Source: UBA6016 sp041915365
GTDB taxonomy: Bacteria > Campylobacterota > Campylobacteria > Campylobacterales > UBA6016
NCBI GenBank assembly: GCA_041915365.1
Contig: JAYSBP010000003.1
Location: forward strand, 1 to 64,000
Direction of reading: 5' to 3'
Length of the DNA: 64,000 bases
This document shows, piece by piece, positions 1 to 8,225 of this stretch; positions within the stretch are counted from its first letter, which is position 1, and each line of letters starts with the position of its first letter. Below the pieces are notes generated by a model. The model was not told the origin of the DNA. It saw only the letters and a program-made list of their open reading frames with translations, and searched no databases. The translations under genes and the position numbers were made by a program.

Positions 1-136
1 ACCTCCAAAAGTTTATTAGACGAATTATAACTAAAAATAAAAGTGTTGGAGAGTCATAAAAATGCCACATTTTTGTTTGGCGCATCGTAATCCATCTTTT
101 TATACAATTAACAAACAAATCACCAAGGGATACACT

Positions 137-916
137 ATGAGCGATATACTAAAAATAGGAAATTTAGAGCTAAAAAGCCGTCTAATCGTCGGGAGCGGAA
201 AATATCCTGACTTCAAAACCACTAGAGAGGCGACGCTTATAAGCGGGAGCGAAATGATAACGGTAGCGGTGAGACGTGTAAACATCATGAATAAAGACGA
301 AGAAAACCTGATGGATTATTTCAAAGACACGGACGTCAAGCTGCTACCAAACTCGGCAGGATGCAAGAGCGCAGAAGAAGCGATAACGCTATTTCGTCTA
401 GTGAGAGAAGCGACGGGCATCACTACTATCAAGCTAGAGTGCATAGGCGACTACGACAAGACGCTATATCCCGATGTCATCGAGACTCTGGCGGCTACAG
501 AAGTGTTGGCAAAAGAGGGCTTCACGGTATTTGCATACACAAATGACGACCCGATAATGGCAAAACGCCTTGAAAATGCAGGAGCCGCCGCAGTAATGCC
601 GCTCGCCGCACCAATAGGCTCCGGGCTGGGTGTACAAAATCGATACAACATCGTATTTATCAAAGAGGCTATTAAAGTCCCCGTCATAGTAGATGCTGGA
701 GTTGGGTGTGCAAGTGACGCCGCAATAGCGATGGAGCTAGGAGCAGACGCAGTGCTGACAAATACTGCGATAGCACAGGCACAAAATCCGGTAATGATGG
801 CTGAGGCGATGAAGCACGCCGTAATAGCTGGTAGAATGGGATTCTTAGCAGGACGAATAGCCAAAAAACCATACGCTTCGGCAAGCTCACCAATGAACGG
901 GCTGATACAGTTTTAA
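137..916 (+). CDS. thiG: Thiazole synthase ThiG
   Basis: ThiG forms the thiazole phosphate ring of thiamine from deoxyxylulose phosphate, ThiS thiocarboxylate and dehydroglycine, in the cytosol. The 259-residue protein is full length for the family. It shows the N-terminal VGSGKY stretch, a lysine at residue 99 (TTIKLE) that matches the Schiff-base lysine, and the phosphate-binding APIGSGLGVQN loop. I start at ATG 137 because AAGGGA lies at 125-130 and family members begin about here. An in-frame ATG at 62 also has a GGAGAG before it and would add 25 residues unlike the family. No other thi genes are in the window. The first 30 bases could be the end of an upstream reading frame (TSKSLLDEL then stop), but that is too short to identify. 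Confidence 0.95.
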   Translation: MSDILKIGNLELKSRLIVGSGKYPDFKTTREATLISGSEMITVAVRRVNIMNKDEENLMDYFKDTDVKLLPNSAGCKSAEEAITLFRLVREATGITTIKLECIGDYDKTLYPDVIETLAATEVLAKEGFTVFAYTNDDPIMAKRLENAGAAAVMPLAAPIGSGLGVQNRYNIVFIKEAIKVPVIVDAGVGCASDAAIAMELGADAVLTNTAIAQAQNPVMMAEAMKHAVIAGRMGFLAGRIAKKPYASASSPMNGLIQF

Positions 917-928
917 CGCCCTTTTGGG

Positions 929-934
929 TAGAAT
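929..934 (+). promoter_or_regulatory. Candidate -10 box for ppa
   Basis: TAGAAT, preceded by GGG, lies 33 bases before the ppa start, in the short gap after thiG. GGAGAGG at 953-959 is a good ribosome site for ppa. No clear -35 is seen, which is normal for Campylobacterota sigma-70 promoters. Confidence 0.4.
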
Positions 935-966
935 ATGCGACAAATTTATGCAGGAGAGGCACAAAT

Positions 967-1488
967 ATGGATTTATCAAAAATAGAAATCGGTAGCAACC
1001 CAGACGGTATCAATGTCGTAATCGAAATACCTTACGGCACAAATATCAAATACGAAATAGACAAAGAGAGCGGCGCAGTAGTCGTAGATAGAGTAATGTA
1101 CTCTGCAATGTTCTACCCTGCAAACTACGGTTTTGTGGCAAATACACTATCAAACGACGGCGACCCTGCGGACGTACTAGTACTCAATGAATACCCGCTT
1201 CAAGCAGGTTGCGTGATCAAGTGTAGACTAATCGGTGTACTTATCATGGAAGACGAAAGCGGTATGGATGAAAAACTACTTGCGGTTCCTGTAAAAAAAC
1301 TAGACCCAAGATACGAAAACATCAAATCAATCGACGATTTGCCGAAAATCACGGTAGACAGAATCAAAAACTTCTTTGAAACATACAAAATGCTTGAGCC
1401 AAACAAATGGGTAAAAGTAAAAGGCTTCGAAGACCTTGCATCTGCTACAAAAATCCTTGACGATGCGATAAAAGCGTATACCAAATAG
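967..1488 (+). CDS. ppa: Inorganic pyrophosphatase (family I)
   Basis: Soluble type I pyrophosphatase hydrolyses pyrophosphate released by biosynthetic reactions and so pulls them forward. The 173-residue length is typical. The family signature is present as DGDPADV at residues 64-70, giving the metal-binding aspartates. The substrate region KYE is at 28-30, and the MFYPANYGF segment at 48-56 is also typical. The gene follows thiG by 50 bases with its own strong ribosome site and a candidate -10 box, so it may be transcribed separately. Nothing unusual is seen in it. Confidence 0.97.
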   Translation: MDLSKIEIGSNPDGINVVIEIPYGTNIKYEIDKESGAVVVDRVMYSAMFYPANYGFVANTLSNDGDPADVLVLNEYPLQAGCVIKCRLIGVLIMEDESGMDEKLLAVPVKKLDPRYENIKSIDDLPKITVDRIKNFFETYKMLEPNKWVKVKGFEDLASATKILDDAIKAYTK

Positions 1489-1506
1489 TACGTCAAAGGA
1501 GCGGTG

Positions 1507-1965
1507 ATGTTAAAAGAGTTTAGAGAGTTTGCGATAAAAGGTAACGCCGTCGATATGGCGGTGGGTATCATCATAGGCGCAGCATTTGGCGCTATCGTAA
1601 ACTCTCTAGTTGCCGACATCATCACCCCTCCAATTGCTCTAGTGATGGGAAGCGTCGACTTCTCAAATCAGTTCTTTGTCCTCAAAGACACAAACGGAAC
1701 CGGTATATACAATACTCTAGCCGAAGCTAAAAAAGCTGGAGCTGTCACCCTCAACTACGGCTTGTTTTTAAACGTACTAATCAACTTTGTCATTGTGGCA
1801 TTCGCTACGTTTTTTCTTGTCAGAACGATAAATAAGCTAAGAAGACAAATCGAAGAAAACAAAAGCGTTGAGCAAGGTGTGCCAACAACCAAAACCTGTC
1901 CGTACTGCAAAAGCGAAGTGCATATCGAAGCGGTAAAATGCCCGCATTGCACGTCAAGCATCTAA
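1507..1965 (+). CDS. mscL: Large-conductance mechanosensitive channel MscL with C-terminal zinc ribbon
   Basis: MscL opens under membrane tension to release solutes on hypo-osmotic shock. The first half carries the family pattern: FREFAIKGNAVDMAVGIIIG forms the N-terminal helix and start of TM1, and a second hydrophobic segment follows near residues 80-100. The C-terminus ends in two CxxC pairs (CPYC and CPHC) spaced as a small zinc ribbon, which the E. coli channel lacks but other bacterial MscL proteins carry. ATG 1507 is preferred over the GTG three bases earlier because AAAGGA ends at 1500. The protein is 152 residues long and lies 18 bases after ppa. Confidence 0.93.
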   Translation: MLKEFREFAIKGNAVDMAVGIIIGAAFGAIVNSLVADIITPPIALVMGSVDFSNQFFVLKDTNGTGIYNTLAEAKKAGAVTLNYGLFLNVLINFVIVAFATFFLVRTINKLRRQIEENKSVEQGVPTTKTCPYCKSEVHIEAVKCPHCTSSI

Positions 1966-1999
1966 ACAAACCTACACAAACACTCAAGAAGGAATCCAT

Positions 2000-3280
2000 T
2001 TGTCTTTTTCAAACCTAAAGCTGTGCCCTGAAATTTTAAAAGCTATAAAAGACGAGGGATATGAGACACCCACCCCCGTCCAATCACAAGCAATTCCTCT
2101 CATATTGGATGGACGTGACATACTAGCTGGAGCACAGACTGGGACAGGCAAGACCGCAGGCTTTACGCTACCGACTCTACAGCTGTTGTCAAACAAACAG
2201 CAGCCAAAAGCAAAAAGACAAATAAAAGCGCTAATACTGACACCAACGAGAGAGCTAGCGGCGCAAGTGGGTGAGAGCGTCAGGATATACGGTAAATATC
2301 TTCCGCTAAAAAGTGCTGTAATTTTTGGCGGAGTGGGCATCAATCCACAAGTAGCGACCCTAAAAAACGGTGTAGATATATTGGTGGCAACACCAGGGCG
2401 ACTACTTGACCTTGTCGGGCAAGGGGCTGCCAACTTAAATGCAGTTGAGATTTTCATCCTTGATGAAGCAGATAGAATGCTCGATATGGGATTCATCAAA
2501 GACATCAAAAAAGTAATCGAAAAACTGCCAAAAAAAAGACAAAATCTACTTTTTTCCGCAACTTATTCGGACGAGATAAAAGCGCTAGCAAACGGTCTTC
2601 TCAAAAATCCGGCAGAGGTTGAGGTAGCTAGACGAAATACATCAAGCGAACTCGTAAAGCAAAGTGTATATCTTGTCGATTGCAAACGAAAAAGCGCACT
2701 TTTGTCAAAGCTAATATCCGAAAACAAATGGGAGCAGGTGTTAGTCTTTACAAGAACAAAGCACGGAGCCAATAAGCTAAGCGAGTATCTTGAAAAATGC
2801 AAAATAACGTCCGCCGCAATACATGGCAACAAAAGCCAAGCGGCAAGGACAAAAGCGCTAGATGATTTCAAAAAAGCAAAAATAAAGGTTCTTGTGGCGA
2901 CAGACATAGCCGCTAGAGGAATAGACATAGACGCTTTGCCGCACGTAATCAACTTTGAACTGCCAAATATCGCCGAAGACTATGTGCACAGAATAGGCAG
3001 AACAGGACGTGCCGGATGTGAGGGTGAGGCTATATCGCTGGTTTGCGTCGATGAAGCCGAGTATCTAAAAGGGATAGAAAAGCTAATCAAAAAAGATATT
3101 CCAAAACTAATAATGGAAGGTTTTGAGCCTGATCCGCTAATAAAAGCTCAGCCAATCTCAATGGGTGGTGGAAATAGAGGTAATAATGGCGGAGGAGACA
3201 AGCGTGGAGGCGGAAGAGGACAAAGCCGAAACCGACAAAACGACACAAAAAAAGATAACGGCGGGCGTGGCAGAAGATAG
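2000..3280 (+). CDS. rhlE: DEAD-box RNA helicase, RhlE type
   Basis: ATP-dependent RNA helicase, probably for ribosome assembly or mRNA turnover. Motifs in order: the Q motif TPVQSQ at about 25-30, Walker A AQTGTGKT at 45-52, PTRELAAQ at 82-89, DEAD at 155-158, SAT at 186-188, and HRIGRTGRAG in the second RecA domain. The last 40 residues are a basic, glycine-rich RNA-binding tail (GGGNRGNNGGG). The start is TTG at 2000, with AGAAGGA at 1987-1993 and an N-terminus (SFSNLKL) that fits the family. At 426 residues it is a compact RhlE-like member; the choice among RhlE, SrmB and CsdA-like is by overall layout only. Confidence 0.9.
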   Translation: MSFSNLKLCPEILKAIKDEGYETPTPVQSQAIPLILDGRDILAGAQTGTGKTAGFTLPTLQLLSNKQQPKAKRQIKALILTPTRELAAQVGESVRIYGKYLPLKSAVIFGGVGINPQVATLKNGVDILVATPGRLLDLVGQGAANLNAVEIFILDEADRMLDMGFIKDIKKVIEKLPKKRQNLLFSATYSDEIKALANGLLKNPAEVEVARRNTSSELVKQSVYLVDCKRKSALLSKLISENKWEQVLVFTRTKHGANKLSEYLEKCKITSAAIHGNKSQAARTKALDDFKKAKIKVLVATDIAARGIDIDALPHVINFELPNIAEDYVHRIGRTGRAGCEGEAISLVCVDEAEYLKGIEKLIKKDIPKLIMEGFEPDPLIKAQPISMGGGNRGNNGGGDKRGGGRGQSRNRQNDTKKDNGGRGRR

Positions 3281-3321
3281 CCAAAGTCCGTCCATTGACG
3301 CTAAATTTATGGTAGCTTATA

Positions 3322-3327
3322 TATAAT
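3322..3327 (+). promoter_or_regulatory. Perfect TATAAT -10 box upstream of the hemerythrin gene
   Basis: TATAAT lies 30 bases before the ATG, inside the 77-base gap after the helicase gene. A TTGACG at 3295-3300 is 21 bases upstream, too far for a normal -35, so the site probably relies on the -10 and upstream A/T-rich DNA. Confidence 0.5.
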
Positions 3328-3357
3328 CTACGCATATTACTTTAAAAGATTATTTGA

Positions 3358-3978
3358 ATGTTAATAAACTGGCACGACAACTACAGTATCCACAATAAAA
3401 CAATAGACGAACAACATAAAAAGCTCTTTGAGCTGGCAAAAAAAGCCTCAATGGTCGGAAGCAGATGCGCTTCAAGGGAAGAGATCAGGGAGATACTTGC
3501 CGAGTTTTTTGAATATATGAAAGTGCACTTCAATGACGAAGAAGCATATATGGAGTCCATAGATTACCCGCTACTCCACGACCATAGAGAGCTTCACAAA
3601 CATATAGTAAAAGAACTAGCCGCAACGATACTGCAAATAAAAAATGTCAACGAGATGAAAGAGAAGCTTGGGATAATAGCTCAGGATTGGTTGCTTGAGC
3701 ATATTTTGCACCACGACATGCTAATCGAAAAATATAGACTAAGAAGCGCACTAGATGAACAAAGCGCCCAAAAAGAGATGCACAGGCCAAAAATAGAAAC
3801 GCAAGAAGAGGAGCCAAAAAAGCAAGAAGGGCATTATTACTCTTGCGGGTGTGAGAAAAAAATACATGCGATACCAAAAATCACACACAGCGACATACAA
3901 AAAAAAGGGCTTTCGTACAAGTGCAAAAAATGTGGTAAAGCTATAATATATACGGGCTATTGCTATTTTTCAAGCTGA
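3358..3978 (+). CDS. Bacteriohemerythrin with C-terminal zinc-ribbon-like tail
   Basis: The first ~130 residues are a single-domain hemerythrin, a non-heme di-iron oxygen-binding four-helix bundle. All expected ligands are visible: H20 (DEQH), H57 and E61 (HFNDE), H76 and H80 (HDHRELH), and H115 with D120 (HILHHD). Residues ~130-165 are charged linker, and the tail carries CGC and CKKC pairs about 30 residues apart, likely a metal-binding ribbon. Standalone hemerythrins in this group serve oxygen delivery or sensing in microaerobic cells. The tail makes the protein 206 residues, well above the usual ~130. Its 3' end abuts the convergent gene with no spacer. Confidence 0.9.
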   Translation: MLINWHDNYSIHNKTIDEQHKKLFELAKKASMVGSRCASREEIREILAEFFEYMKVHFNDEEAYMESIDYPLLHDHRELHKHIVKELAATILQIKNVNEMKEKLGIIAQDWLLEHILHHDMLIEKYRLRSALDEQSAQKEMHRPKIETQEEEPKKQEGHYYSCGCEKKIHAIPKITHSDIQKKGLSYKCKKCGKAIIYTGYCYFSS

Positions 3979-4743
3979 TTATTCAGCCATCTTGTAAAGC
4001 CCCATTACTATCTCAAAAGCAATAAGCCAGATGATTATCCACTCCAAAAACTCGCTTTTTTTGTGGTTTAAAATATCCGTCAAAAAAGTTATGTCGTCTT
4101 TTAGCAGTCCAAGTTTGAACTCAACTATCTCAAATCTCTCTTTTAGCTCAAAAAAGACCGACAAGTCATTATAAAGCCTCTCCGCCTTTTCATCATCCCA
4201 GAGGATATTTGGCTTATCCAAAAGGTGCATATCCACAATAATCTCATGGCGCAAAAGCGCAAGGGAGTTGGCCAGCTCGATTAGAGATTTTCGCTTCCCA
4301 AAATATCCTTTATTGTGTCCGCTAAGCATACTCTTACTTGTCGTCAACTTCCTATTTAGCACGGTTTCGTATTTTTCTAACTCTACGCTTTGAGATACTA
4401 TAAGTGCAGCTACAAACAAAAGAGAATCATCAAAAGAGCGTATAAGCAATTTTTCATTTGTGACTTTAAAGTCAGTGGCAAGCTCTGGGGCTTCTTCTAT
4501 TTTGTAGTCTTGATTGATGTGTCCTAGCTTGAGCGTATCACCGAGAGGAGCTATGAGCCCATATATCTCATCTTTTGTAAAGCCCAAAAATGCAAAACAC
4601 CCAAACATCGTAAAAAAGAGGTATTTACCGTCAACTTTGGCATAAAAAGCTTTCTCCAAAACACGCTCAAAGCGGACGCCAAGACGAAGCTCTATATCCT
4701 CTTTTAGCGGAGACTTTTCCAAATGATAAACATATAGCTCCAT
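3979..4743 (-). CDS. RMD1/DUF155 family membrane protein
   Basis: The protein resembles the RMD1/YagE (DUF155) family, known from mitochondrial and bacterial members of uncertain biochemical role. Family features seen are the alpha/beta N-terminal part (KYLFFTMFGCFAFLGF), the RSFDDSLLFVAALIVSQSVELEKYE segment, long helical stretches with LLRHEIIVDMHLLDKPNILWDD, and a single C-terminal hydrophobic helix (EWIIIWLIAFEIVMGLY) that would anchor it. It has 254 residues and begins 11 bases after the amiA stop, at the downstream end of the amiA/tyrS/spoT chain. No catalytic residues can be named. Confidence 0.75.
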   Translation of the reverse strand: MELYVYHLEKSPLKEDIELRLGVRFERVLEKAFYAKVDGKYLFFTMFGCFAFLGFTKDEIYGLIAPLGDTLKLGHINQDYKIEEAPELATDFKVTNEKLLIRSFDDSLLFVAALIVSQSVELEKYETVLNRKLTTSKSMLSGHNKGYFGKRKSLIELANSLALLRHEIIVDMHLLDKPNILWDDEKAERLYNDLSVFFELKERFEIVEFKLGLLKDDITFLTDILNHKKSEFLEWIIIWLIAFEIVMGLYKMAE

Positions 4744-4754
4744 ACCGATGCCTC

Positions 4755-5939
4755 CTAGTTATTTTGGAAGTAGTTTTCTATCCCGTCCATTATACCTTTT
4801 GCAAGGAGAGCCTTGTAGTAATCCCCTTGTAATTTTTCAAGGTCGCCATCATGAGTCAAATATCCGAGCTCTACAAGCACGGCAGGCATCTGCGCCCCTA
4901 CAAGCACCCAAAAAGGAGCCTCCTTGACGCCGCCGTCAGTCGTGCTATCTTTGTATTTACTTCTTGCATATCCCAACATACCACGTTGTACGTCTATCGC
5001 AAGCTTGTTTGAGGCAACTATCTTTTCACGGTTAAGAAAATTGAGGAAAGTCTCTTTACTAAAGGCATCCATAAGCCCAACACCATTCTCTTTTTCCGCT
5101 GCTTTTTTGGCTCGCTCGCTACGTGCAGGGGACAAAAAATACGTCTCAATCCCGTGAGATTTGCTAGGGTCGGAGTATCTAGTATCCACCGCATTTGCAT
5201 GGATGGAGACAAATATATCCGCATTTTTTTTGTTCGCAAAGCTTGTTCGGTCTTGAAGCTCTATGAATATATCGTTGTCTCTAGTCAGGAGTACGATATA
5301 CCCTTTTTTTTCTAGCATTCCGGCAAGTATTTGACCGACTCTAAGTACTATGTCTTTTTCTCTGACACCGCTACTACTTGTGGCTCCAGGGTCTTTGCCG
5401 CCATGCCCAGGGTCTAGGACTATTGTTTTTTTCTTGGCGACTATGTATGTAGTTTGCTCTTTTTGCTTCTCTTCTTTTGCCGCAGATTCGTCTTCTTTTT
5501 GCTGTGTGCTTGTGGGGCGCTTATCTATTTGCTTGATTATCTTGTCCGCGGCACTCTCGGTCGATTTTTTGCCACCAACAAGGGCTATCGAGATATAGTC
5601 TTTCCTGTCAGATACTTCAAATTTTGCGTTCTTGTCGGCAACCAATACAACCCGAACCGTCTGTTTGTCAAACTGTGCAATCTTAATGTCAGACATCGAT
5701 GCGCTAGACATCGTCTTAAAAGAGCGGCTAAGCGTTGCACCTATGTTGAAATAAAATTTTAGTTTCGTTTTGTCGGAAACATCAAGGGCCGCTCTTTTTG
5801 GAGTGGATAGAAGCTGTTTTGAAATTTTGATAGTGATCACGTCATCTTTGACGTCAAATGCGGTAACTTCAGGCAACGAAGCACCACAAAGCGGTAGCGC
5901 AAAGAACAGGAGAGCTAAGAAAAAACCTCTAAGCATCAT
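4755..5939 (-). CDS. amiA: N-acetylmuramoyl-L-alanine amidase (AmiA/AmiC type)
   Basis: Periplasmic zinc amidase that cuts the bond between MurNAc and the stem peptide during daughter-cell separation. A signal peptide (LRGFFLALLFFALPLCGAS) is followed by an AMIN-like beta domain (~25-115), a charged lysine/glutamate-rich linker, and the Amidase_3 catalytic domain. Zinc ligands and the catalytic glutamate are seen in DPGHGGKDPGA, EKDIVLR, SIHANA and VELGYLTH. I start at ATG 5939, eleven bases inside the preceding gene; a second ATG follows directly, and a TTG at 5948 is an alternative. Linkage to nitronate monooxygenase and tyrS matches the order remembered from C. jejuni. Confidence 0.93.
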   Translation of the reverse strand: MMLRGFFLALLFFALPLCGASLPEVTAFDVKDDVITIKISKQLLSTPKRAALDVSDKTKLKFYFNIGATLSRSFKTMSSASMSDIKIAQFDKQTVRVVLVADKNAKFEVSDRKDYISIALVGGKKSTESAADKIIKQIDKRPTSTQQKEDESAAKEEKQKEQTTYIVAKKKTIVLDPGHGGKDPGATSSSGVREKDIVLRVGQILAGMLEKKGYIVLLTRDNDIFIELQDRTSFANKKNADIFVSIHANAVDTRYSDPSKSHGIETYFLSPARSERAKKAAEKENGVGLMDAFSKETFLNFLNREKIVASNKLAIDVQRGMLGYARSKYKDSTTDGGVKEAPFWVLVGAQMPAVLVELGYLTHDGDLEKLQGDYYKALLAKGIMDGIENYFQNN

Positions 5940-7023
5940 CCCCTGCAAGTTCTTTCATCAACTCTTTTACGCTAAGTAGCTTGTCGATTCTATATCCATT
6001 TGAGCCTGAAAAATACAGACCAAGGTTGACATCACCGATTGCGGCATCGGCGAGTCTATCGGCAATACAATAACCGACAGCTTTAGCTTCGACTCCTTGA
6101 TGGCAAGGGGCAACGCAATTTGATATACATTTGACGTCAGGAGCGCTCTTGGATTCCACCATCTCGATTAGTTTTGTGCGAACACCTCTGGCAGGGTATC
6201 CTACCGGTGATTTCATCAGCACTATATCTTCTTCTTTTGCATTTATCAGTATCTCTTTAAATACATCTGGAGCGTCGCACTCGTATGTGCCGATAAATCT
6301 AGTTCCCATCTGAACGCCTGCGGCGCCCATAGCCAAAAACTTTTTGATATCGGCATTATCCCATATTCCACCGGCCGCTATTACTGGAATATTTCCCCAC
6401 TTTGCCGCCTCTTCTATTACCTCTGGGACAATATTTTCAAGTTGATACTCTTCTTTGTAGCAATCTTCAAATTGAACGCCCTGATGTCCACCTGAGAGTG
6501 GCCCCTCTACTATAACAGCATCTGGCAGACGCTTATATCTACCGTCCCATCTCTTGTTTAGTATCTTTAACGCTTTTGCGCTTGATACTATAGGTACAAG
6601 TGCGACATCAGGGAAATCGGCTGTAAATTCAGGCATATTGGTAGGAAGCCCGGCACCTGTAACTATGATGTCCACACCAGCCTCACAGCTATCTCTTACA
6701 ACCCTACCATAGTCGTTGATTGCGTAGAGTACATTCATACCCAAAGGAGCGCTACCGCATATCTTTCTAGCGTTTTTGACTATCTCAAAAAGAGCCTCTT
6801 TGGAGTAAAAATTATCAACACCAAAAGGTCTGCCAAAACTGAGGTTTTTTGCAAATTTTTTATTCTCATAATAGCCTGTTCCAACGGCGCTTATGACCCC
6901 TAGGCCACCCTCTGCACTTACGCTACCGCAAAGTCTATCCCAGCTAATACCTACGCCCATTCCACCTTGAAGTATCGGTATTCTTATCTCGTGTTTGCCT
7001 ATTTTTAGAGAAGGTAGACTCAT
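5929..7023 (-). CDS. Nitronate monooxygenase (2-nitropropane dioxygenase family)
   Basis: FMN-dependent TIM-barrel enzyme that oxidises alkyl nitronates; related proteins are enoyl-ACP reductases (FabK). Seen: PILQGGMGVGISW at the N-terminus, EGPLSGGHQG with the histidine typical of class II members, IAAGGIWDNADIKKFLAMGAAGVQMGTRF for FMN phosphate binding, and a Cys-rich CISNCVAPCHQG stretch near the end. It is 364 residues. It overlaps the tyrS stop by one base (TAATG) and the following amidase start by eleven, so the three are probably translated from one message. The true substrate is unknown. Confidence 0.88.
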   Translation of the reverse strand: MSLPSLKIGKHEIRIPILQGGMGVGISWDRLCGSVSAEGGLGVISAVGTGYYENKKFAKNLSFGRPFGVDNFYSKEALFEIVKNARKICGSAPLGMNVLYAINDYGRVVRDSCEAGVDIIVTGAGLPTNMPEFTADFPDVALVPIVSSAKALKILNKRWDGRYKRLPDAVIVEGPLSGGHQGVQFEDCYKEEYQLENIVPEVIEEAAKWGNIPVIAAGGIWDNADIKKFLAMGAAGVQMGTRFIGTYECDAPDVFKEILINAKEEDIVLMKSPVGYPARGVRTKLIEMVESKSAPDVKCISNCVAPCHQGVEAKAVGYCIADRLADAAIGDVNLGLYFSGSNGYRIDKLLSVKELMKELAGDDA

Positions 7024-8225
7024 TATGACACCCTTAGCTTAGCAAATTTTCTTTTCCCCACTTGCACGATGTACTCGCCGCTTGTAAGAATACCTTTTAT
7101 ATCGGTTGTTTTTTCTCCGTTTATCTTCACGCTTCCGGCCTCAAGAGCTCTTCTCGCTTCTGAGTTGGAAGATGCAAGAGCCGACTCCCTCATAGCATCA
7201 AGTAGCCCTATTCCATCCGCAAGCGCAAACTCCGGCATATCGCTCGGTAATTCATTTTTTGAAAATACATTATCAAACTCTTCTTTTGCAGCCCTTGCCG
7301 CATCTTCGCCACGGTACCTAGCCGTTAGTTCTAGCGCAAGCTCCTCTTTTACTTTTTTTGGATGCTTTGAGCCGTCTTTTACGCCGTCCTCTAGCTCTTT
7401 TATTTGCGTAAGAGTTTTTGAGCTAAGCAGATAGTAATACTTCCACATAAGCTCATCGGAAATGCTTAGTATCTTTGCGTATATATCTTTTGGCTCCTCA
7501 TTTATGCCAACGTAGTTTCCAAGGGACTTGCTCATTTTTTGAACGCCGTCGAGTCCTTCTAGGATTGGCATCATAAGGACTGCTTGCTCTTTGCAAGAAC
7601 CATAGCTTGATTGCAAGTGTCTACCCATCAATAGATTGAACTTTTGGTCAGAGCCGCCTATTTCTACGTCGCTTTTGAGATATACGCTATCATAGCCTTG
7701 AAATAGCGGATACAAAAACTCATAAATAGAAATCGGCGAGTTGCTTTTAAATCTCTTTTCAAAATCATCGCGCTCAAGCATTCTTGCCACAGTCTGACGA
7801 CTCGCAAGCTCTACCATCTCATAAGAATTTAGGGCTCCAAGCCACTCAGAGTTGAATACAACTCTGGTTTTAGCTGGGTCAAGCACTCTAAATACTTGCT
7901 CTTTATAGCTCTCGGAGTTTGCCAGCACATCCTCTTTGGTTAGCTTCTTTCTGGTTTCGCTCTTACCTGTAGGGTCACCTATCATGGCTGTAAAATCACC
8001 GATAAGAAACAATACCTCAGCTCCATATTTTTGGAACGTTGCAAGCTTGTTGAGAAGCACGGTATGTCCAAGGTGCAAATCTGGGGCAGTCGGATCAAAA
8101 CCAGCTTTCACAGTGTATGTCTTACCATTTTCTATGTACTCTTTTATGTGTGCAGCTATTTTTTGTTCGTCTATTATCTCAAATGAGCCTCTTTTGATTT
8201 CGTTTAAGGCTTCGGTAAAAGTCAT
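7023..8225 (-). CDS. tyrS: Tyrosyl-tRNA synthetase
   Basis: Class I aminoacyl-tRNA synthetase charging tRNA-Tyr. It is 400 residues with HLGH (HIGH motif) at 51-54, the tyrosine pocket segment GGSDQKFNLL, KMSKS near 231, and a C-terminal S4 RNA-binding domain (about 340-400, SVKINGEKTTDIKG). The HLGH/KMSKS pairing marks the TyrRS subgroup seen in Campylobacterota. Its ATG overlaps the spoT stop in an ATGA, indicating translational coupling. Confidence 0.97.
   Translation of the reverse strand: MTFTEALNEIKRGSFEIIDEQKIAAHIKEYIENGKTYTVKAGFDPTAPDLHLGHTVLLNKLATFQKYGAEVLFLIGDFTAMIGDPTGKSETRKKLTKEDVLANSESYKEQVFRVLDPAKTRVVFNSEWLGALNSYEMVELASRQTVARMLERDDFEKRFKSNSPISIYEFLYPLFQGYDSVYLKSDVEIGGSDQKFNLLMGRHLQSSYGSCKEQAVLMMPILEGLDGVQKMSKSLGNYVGINEEPKDIYAKILSISDELMWKYYYLLSSKTLTQIKELEDGVKDGSKHPKKVKEELALELTARYRGEDAARAAKEEFDNVFSKNELPSDMPEFALADGIGLLDAMRESALASSNSEARRALEAGSVKINGEKTTDIKGILTSGEYIVQVGKRKFAKLRVS

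Noticed and set aside
1..59. Possible 3' ends of upstream genes (stops at 28-30 and 57-59)
   Set aside because: Too little sequence to recognise a protein in either frame.
62..136. In-frame ATG with GGAGAG upstream, adding 25 residues to ThiG
   Set aside because: The added residues do not resemble ThiG N-termini, and a second ribosome site (AAGGGA) fits ATG 137. A short upstream coding leader cannot be fully excluded.
3295..3327. TTGACG ... TATAAT as a full sigma-70 promoter
   Set aside because: The spacer is 21 bases; only the -10 box is kept.
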